A stretch of 9,614 nt of DNA. It comes from Actinomycetota bacterium (GTDB taxonomy: Bacteria > Actinomycetota > Acidimicrobiia > IMCC26256 > PALSA-610). The position numbers and the translations under genes are program-made. Positions 6,341-9,614 of the stretch are shown here, one piece after another (positions within the stretch are counted from its first letter, which is position 1; each line of letters starts with the position of its first letter). The DNA lies in assembly GCA_030839105.1 (NCBI GenBank), contig JAUZEI010000389.1, positions 1 to 9,614 of the forward strand. The letters run 5' to 3'. A model generated the notes under the pieces. The model worked only from the letters and a program-made list of their open reading frames with translations, ran no database searches and was not told the origin of the DNA.

Positions 6341-7434
6341 CCTTCACTCCCTACGACCGACCCGTCCGCGCCGCCTTCGTCGGCCTCGGTCGCATCTACG
6401 ACCTCAACGTGCGCGGGTACCGAGACAACCCCGACGTCGAGGTGGTCGCGCTCGTCGACCCGAGCGAGGAACGCCTCGAGGAGCGACAGCTCGAGTGGCC
6501 CGGCGCGCGCACCTTTACGTCGACCGAGGAGCTCGCGGCCAGCGGGCTCGAGGTCGACGCAGTCGAAGCGCTGTTGCCGATTCCGTTGCACGTCGACGGT
6601 GTGATCGAGCTCCTCGGCAACGGTTGGCACGTCAACCTGCAAAAGCCCATGTGCAACGACGTCCCAGACGCGCAGCGGATGATCGACGCGGCGCGCGCCA
6701 ACGATCGCGTGCTGCGCGTCATGGAGAACTATCTGTTCTACGAGCCGTTGCGGAAGCTGAAGGCGACGGTCGAGTCGGGCGACATCGGCGCGGTGAGCGG
6801 TTACCACATGAAGATGGTGGGGAGCAGCCGCGGTGGCTGGGACGTGCCGTTGAGCAGTTACCACTGGCAGCTCCAGCAGATGCAGAACGGCCGGGGCATC
6901 CTCGTGTTCGACGACGGCTGGCACAAGCTGGCAACCGCGCTCTGGCTCTTCGGACCGGTGCGGGAGGTGCGCGCGTGGATCGGCGGTACCGAGGTCGTGC
7001 CCGGCATTTCGGTCGACGCGCCCACGACAATCGTGTGGGAGCACGACAACGGGATCCGCGGCGTGTGGGACATCACGCTCGCACCCGACATGTACCTCCG
7101 CTCCGACTACTACACGAACGACGAACGCTGGGAGGTCACCGGTCAGCGCGGGTACGCGCGGGTGAACCGTTGCACCGGTCGTGGCATCCAGCAGCCGAGT
7201 CTCGAGGTGTACGCCGACGGCGAGATGCGCGCCTTCCACGCCCTCGACGACGACTGGGCAAGTAGCTTCCGCGACTCCGGCCGCCACTGGCTGCGCTGGT
7301 TGCATACCGGCGACGGTCCGCTCCTCTGGAGCGCCGAACAGGCCGTAGACGTGCTGCGGTTCGCGCTCGCGGCCTACGCCAGCAGCGAGGCCGGCGGCAC
7401 CGGAATCGACCCCGCCTCACTCCCCGACGCCTGA
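6337..7434 (+). CDS. Gfo/Idh/MocA-family NAD(P)-dependent oxidoreductase
   Basis: This encodes 365 residues from a GTG overlapping the preceding TGA. The family oxidises or reduces sugars, inositols and related compounds with NAD(P). The Rossmann domain spans about 8-130: A-A-F-V-G-L-G-R-I-Y (dinucleotide loop, G16/G18), then V-V-A-L-V-D-P-S at 36-43, whose Asp41 hints at NAD preference, and the family lysine Lys103. That lysine is in Q-K-P, not the usual E-K-P. The C-terminal domain follows, with F-D-D-G-W-H-K-L-A (191-199): Asp192 and His196 match the usual D-x-G-x-H, but the Asp expected three residues after the His is Ala199. Residues 240-290 form the expected sheet region. These deviations suggest an atypical substrate or chemistry. 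It ends the three-gene operon begun at 5586. Confidence 0.9.
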   Translation: MTFTPYDRPVRAAFVGLGRIYDLNVRGYRDNPDVEVVALVDPSEERLEERQLEWPGARTFTSTEELAASGLEVDAVEALLPIPLHVDGVIELLGNGWHVNLQKPMCNDVPDAQRMIDAARANDRVLRVMENYLFYEPLRKLKATVESGDIGAVSGYHMKMVGSSRGGWDVPLSSYHWQLQQMQNGRGILVFDDGWHKLATALWLFGPVREVRAWIGGTEVVPGISVDAPTTIVWEHDNGIRGVWDITLAPDMYLRSDYYTNDERWEVTGQRGYARVNRCTGRGIQQPSLEVYADGEMRAFHALDDDWASSFRDSGRHWLRWLHTGDGPLLWSAEQAVDVLRFALAAYASSEAGGTGIDPASLPDA

Positions 7435-7451
7435 GGTTCACTCCGGACGGG

Positions 7452-7457
7452 GATACT
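7452..7457 (+). promoter_or_regulatory. Candidate -10 element of the kinase gene (leaderless)
   Basis: GATACT is one base from TATACT and ends 6 bases before the ATG at 7464, so the first transcribed base would be at or beside the start codon. No strong -35 is visible and no Shine-Dalgarno lies before the ATG, which fits leaderless expression. Confidence 0.4.
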
Positions 7458-7463
7458 GCCGGG

Positions 7464-8795
7464 ATGGACGAGAACACCGGCGCGGAGTCGCCGACCCCGA
7501 GCCCGGTACTGGCCGGGCGGTACGAGCTCGGACCGGTCCTGGGGCGAGGCGGGATGGCGACCGTGCGCGATGCGACCGACCGGCGGCTCGGGCGCCGGGT
7601 TGCGGTGAAGATCCTGCGCGCCGACCTCGCGGAGCAGCGCCGCGCCCGGGAGCGGTTCGAGACCGAGGCGCACGCGGCGGCGCGTCTCACGCATCCCAAC
7701 GTCGTGACCGTCTTCGACAGTGGAGAGGACGACGACATCCCGTTCCTCGTGATGGAGCGGCTCTCCGGCCGGACCTTCGCGGACGAGCTGTCCGAGGGTT
7801 CGGTACCGGTCGGCCGCGTGCGCGATGTTGCCGGCGAGATCCTCGCCGCGCTCACGGCCGCGCACGCGGCCGGGATCATTCACCGCGACATCAAGCCCGG
7901 CAACGTGCTGCTCACCGACGACGGTCACGCCAAGGTAAGCGACTTCGGCATCGCGAAAACGCTCGACGACAGCGATCAGACGCAGACCGCCGAGGTGCTC
8001 GCGACACCCGGGTATCTCGCGCCCGAACGGCTGGGGGGCCGGCCCGCGTCGGAGCAAAGCGATCTGTATTCGGTGGGCGTCCTGCTGTACGAGGCGATCG
8101 CCGGATGCCGTCCGTTCTCCGGCGACACCCACCTCGCGCTCATGCGCGCGATCGAGCAGGGGGAAGCGACACCGCTGACTTCACTGCGGCCCGCGCTCCC
8201 ACCCGAGATCGTCGCGGTCGTCGAACGATCGATGTGCGTCGACCCGAACGAGCGCTTCCACTCCGCCGCGGAGATGGCCGCCGCCCTCGAACCGGCGACC
8301 GACCTCGACGCCACAGTCGCGGTCTCCGTGGCCGCCGGCGCGGGCGTCGCCGCCGCCTCCGAGGCGCCGACCGTCGCGGTCCCGCAGCCGGTGCGCGCCG
8401 GCGATCTCGAGCCCCGGGACGGCAGTACCCGAGTACTCCCCGTCCCAGCTCCCGCGCCGCCTGCGGCTGCGGCGGCCGCTGCGGCTCCGGCATCGAACGG
8501 CGGTGGTCCGGCATCGCGGCGCATGTTGAATCGCGTGCTCGCGGTCGGACTCGTGGCCGGCCTCGCCGCCGCGGTCATCGGGGTCGTCGCGAGCGGCGGC
8601 GACCCGGCCCGACCGACCGTGCCTGCAACGTCGACTTCGACCAGCCCGCCGACGACGAGCCTCACCAGGGTGACGAGCCCGAACCCGACGACGCCCACGA
8701 CACCGACGACCCGCGCCCCGGTGGTGAAACCGGCCGCCAAGAACCAGCACGGCAAAGACCGCCAGGGCAACGGAACCGGGGACAAGGGGGACTGA
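7464..8795 (+). CDS. Transmembrane Ser/Thr protein kinase, PknB-like, without PASTA repeats
   Basis: This encodes 443 residues. A complete kinase domain covers about 20-276: glycine loop G-R-G-G-M-A-T-V (27-34), Lys49 in V-A-V-K, helix-C Glu68, H-R-D-I-K-P-G-N (140-147), D-F-G (160-162), activation-loop threonines at 173, 175 and 181, and A-P-E (186-188), so it should be active. A long Ala/Pro/Thr-rich juxtamembrane linker (about 277-350, with an eight-alanine run near 334-341) leads to one membrane helix at about 357-376. The outer part is only some 65 residues: a Thr/Ser/Pro-rich stalk and a polar, basic tail. PknB proteins usually carry PASTA domains that bind cell-wall fragments; none is present, so the signal is different or acts inside the cell. 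The ATG at 7464 starts just before the A-G-R-Y-E-L kinase opening. Its targets are unknown. Confidence 0.94.
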   Translation: MDENTGAESPTPSPVLAGRYELGPVLGRGGMATVRDATDRRLGRRVAVKILRADLAEQRRARERFETEAHAAARLTHPNVVTVFDSGEDDDIPFLVMERLSGRTFADELSEGSVPVGRVRDVAGEILAALTAAHAAGIIHRDIKPGNVLLTDDGHAKVSDFGIAKTLDDSDQTQTAEVLATPGYLAPERLGGRPASEQSDLYSVGVLLYEAIAGCRPFSGDTHLALMRAIEQGEATPLTSLRPALPPEIVAVVERSMCVDPNERFHSAAEMAAALEPATDLDATVAVSVAAGAGVAAASEAPTVAVPQPVRAGDLEPRDGSTRVLPVPAPAPPAAAAAAAAPASNGGGPASRRMLNRVLAVGLVAGLAAAVIGVVASGGDPARPTVPATSTSTSPPTTSLTRVTSPNPTTPTTPTTRAPVVKPAAKNQHGKDRQGNGTGDKGD

Positions 8796-8802
8796 CGGCG
8801 CG

Positions 8803-8837
8803 CGTCCGACGGTTACCGAGCAGCGCAGCGTCGGACG
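8803..8837. terminator. Candidate hairpin between convergent kinase and response-regulator genes
   Basis: CGTCCGACG (8803-8811) and CGTCGGACG (8829-8837) are perfect reverse complements, giving a 9-base-pair stem with a 17-base loop. It lies 8 bases after the kinase stop, in the 143-base convergent gap. No T-run follows on either strand, so it is not a standard intrinsic terminator, although U-less hairpins are often proposed in high-GC actinobacteria. Confidence 0.4.
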
Positions 8838-8938
8838 ACCGGCGTGACCGCCGAGCTGATCGCGCTCGCAGACACGAGAACGGTGTGCACCAGTTCCAGA
8901 CCTCGTGCGCGCCGCCGGCGAAAGCCACCTGACCGGCG

Positions 8939-9580
8939 TCAGAGCAAGCCTTCCTTGGTTGCGAGCAGCGCGGCCTCGACCCGGTTTCGGACCTGCAGCC
9001 GGCGGAAGATCTCTTGCAGGTGCGACTTCACCGTGTTCTCACTGAGGTGGAGCCTCGACGCGATCTCTCGGTTGGAAAAACCCTCCGCGATCAGACGCAG
9101 CACGTTGCGCTGACTTTCGCTCAGCCGTCCATCCGGCCCGGTGTGGGTGCGTGCGGTGGGCGTCTCGCGTAGCCGGTCGAGAACCCTGGAAGCCACCGCC
9201 GGCGAGATCGCGCCCTCGCCCCGCCGGACCGCGCGGACGCTCTCTTTCAGCGAGAACCGTTCGATGTCCTTGATGACATAGCCCTTGGCTCCCGCGGCGA
9301 TGCACTCGTCGACGAGATCGTCGTCGGAGTATGTCGACACGATGAGAACAGGTGTCTCGGGATGAGATTCGCCGAGAAGGCGGCAGGCTTCCGGCCCGCT
9401 GACACCGGGAAGACGCGCGTCCATGAGGACGACGTCAGGGTGAGCGTCGTCCACGAGCGCCACAATGTCATGGGCCGACCCGCTCTCCGCGACGACCTCG
9501 AAGTCCGATTCGGACTCCAGGATGCTGCGGAGACCTTCCCGCACCATTTCGTGATCGTCGACGATCGCGATGCGGATCAT
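8939..9580 (-). CDS. NarL/FixJ-family response regulator
   Basis: This encodes 213 residues. An N-terminal receiver domain (about 1-120) has the acidic pair Asp8/Asp9, the phospho-acceptor Asp54 in V-L-M-D-A-R-L-P-G, Ser82/Thr83 and Lys104 in V-I-K-D. A linker joins it to a LuxR-type DNA-binding domain at about 151-205, with L-S-E-S-Q-R-N-V-L-R-L-I-A-E-G, then N-R-E-I-A-S-R-L-H-L-S-E-N-T-V-K-S-H-L. It should be phosphorylated by a membrane or soluble histidine kinase and then bind promoters as a dimer. All key residues are present and length is normal. Its ATG overlaps the stop of what appears to be that kinase at the right edge, with no separate Shine-Dalgarno, so it is the downstream gene of a two-gene unit. 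Target genes cannot be named. Confidence 0.96.
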   Translation of the reverse strand: MIRIAIVDDHEMVREGLRSILESESDFEVVAESGSAHDIVALVDDAHPDVVLMDARLPGVSGPEACRLLGESHPETPVLIVSTYSDDDLVDECIAAGAKGYVIKDIERFSLKESVRAVRRGEGAISPAVASRVLDRLRETPTARTHTGPDGRLSESQRNVLRLIAEGFSNREIASRLHLSENTVKSHLQEIFRRLQVRNRVEAALLATKEGLL

Positions 9581-9614
9581 GCGTCGGGTGGCGGAACCGG
9601 GACGCGGATACGGA
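9577..9614 (-). CDS. 3' end of a gene upstream of the regulator, probably its histidine kinase
   Basis: Reading the minus strand from the right edge, the codons R-I-R-V-P-V-P-P-P-D-A end in a TGA that shares ATGA with the regulator's start. An alternating R-x-R-V-x-V-P-x-P end is typical of the last strand of NarL-type histidine kinase ATPase domains, and kinase-regulator pairs commonly overlap like this. Only eleven codons are visible, so the identity is inferred. Confidence 0.5.
   Translation of the reverse strand, partial: RIRVPVPPPDA

Noticed and set aside
6178..7305. Long minus-strand open frame opposite the oxidoreductase gene (about 375 codons).
   Set aside because: The His/Val/Asp-rich translation mirrors the codons of the oxidoreductase on the other strand, which has clear family motifs and coupled neighbours.
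8638..8720. Repetitive ACG/CCG-rich stretch considered as a DNA tandem repeat.
   Set aside because: It is simply the Thr/Pro/Ser-rich outer stalk of the kinase, with irregular units and intact reading frame.
8844..9113. Plus-strand open frame overlapping the response regulator gene.
   Set aside because: It lies antisense to a receiver/LuxR protein with all key residues, and its product has no recognisable feature.

Overview
The window is very G+C-rich DNA with dense, tightly packed genes, strong third-position G/C bias, frequent GTG starts and 4-base stop/start overlaps. This, together with an ECF sigma factor followed by a membrane anti-sigma-like protein, a PknB-type Ser/Thr kinase and a NarL-type two-component pair, suggests a high-GC actinobacterium. 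I lean towards a poorly characterised environmental lineage such as Acidimicrobiia, but that placement is an impression from protein style, not a measurement.

Layout, left to right. (1) The 3' part of a two-domain VOC/glyoxalase-like gene enters from the left edge (2-670). (2) A small two-helix membrane protein lies on the minus strand (758-964). It is divergent from (3) an ECF sigma factor (1107-1652), whose stop overlaps by 4 bases the start of a single-pass, cysteine-free anti-sigma-like protein (1649-2401). (4) A secreted lipoprotein with a likely beta-propeller fold follows (2439-3464). (5) A metabolic block runs from 3497 to 7434: a fumarylacetoacetate-hydrolase-family enzyme, a family-1-type glycosyltransferase, then three overlapping genes for two small VOC proteins and a Gfo/Idh/MocA oxidoreductase. 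(6) A transmembrane PknB-like kinase without PASTA repeats (7464-8795) converges on (7) a NarL/FixJ response regulator on the minus strand (8939-9580). The last codons of what is probably its partner histidine kinase are visible at the right edge.

The most interesting observation is regulatory. The same bipartite element, GGAACC-N16-TGTA, stands immediately upstream of both the ECF sigma gene and the lipoprotein gene. It resembles ECF-type promoters, so it suggests autoregulation of the sigma factor and places the lipoprotein in the same regulon. A second pattern is that several genes that probably begin transcripts lack a Shine-Dalgarno sequence and have a -10-like hexamer 6-7 bases before the start codon, as expected of leaderless mRNAs. 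Genes internal to operons, and the minus-strand small membrane gene, have clear Shine-Dalgarno sites.

I found no mobile element, CRISPR array, tRNA or rRNA, and no gene-free stretch longer than about 150 bases. Nothing here is a clearly new system. The metabolic block from 3497 to 7434 has no function I can name from its members alone.
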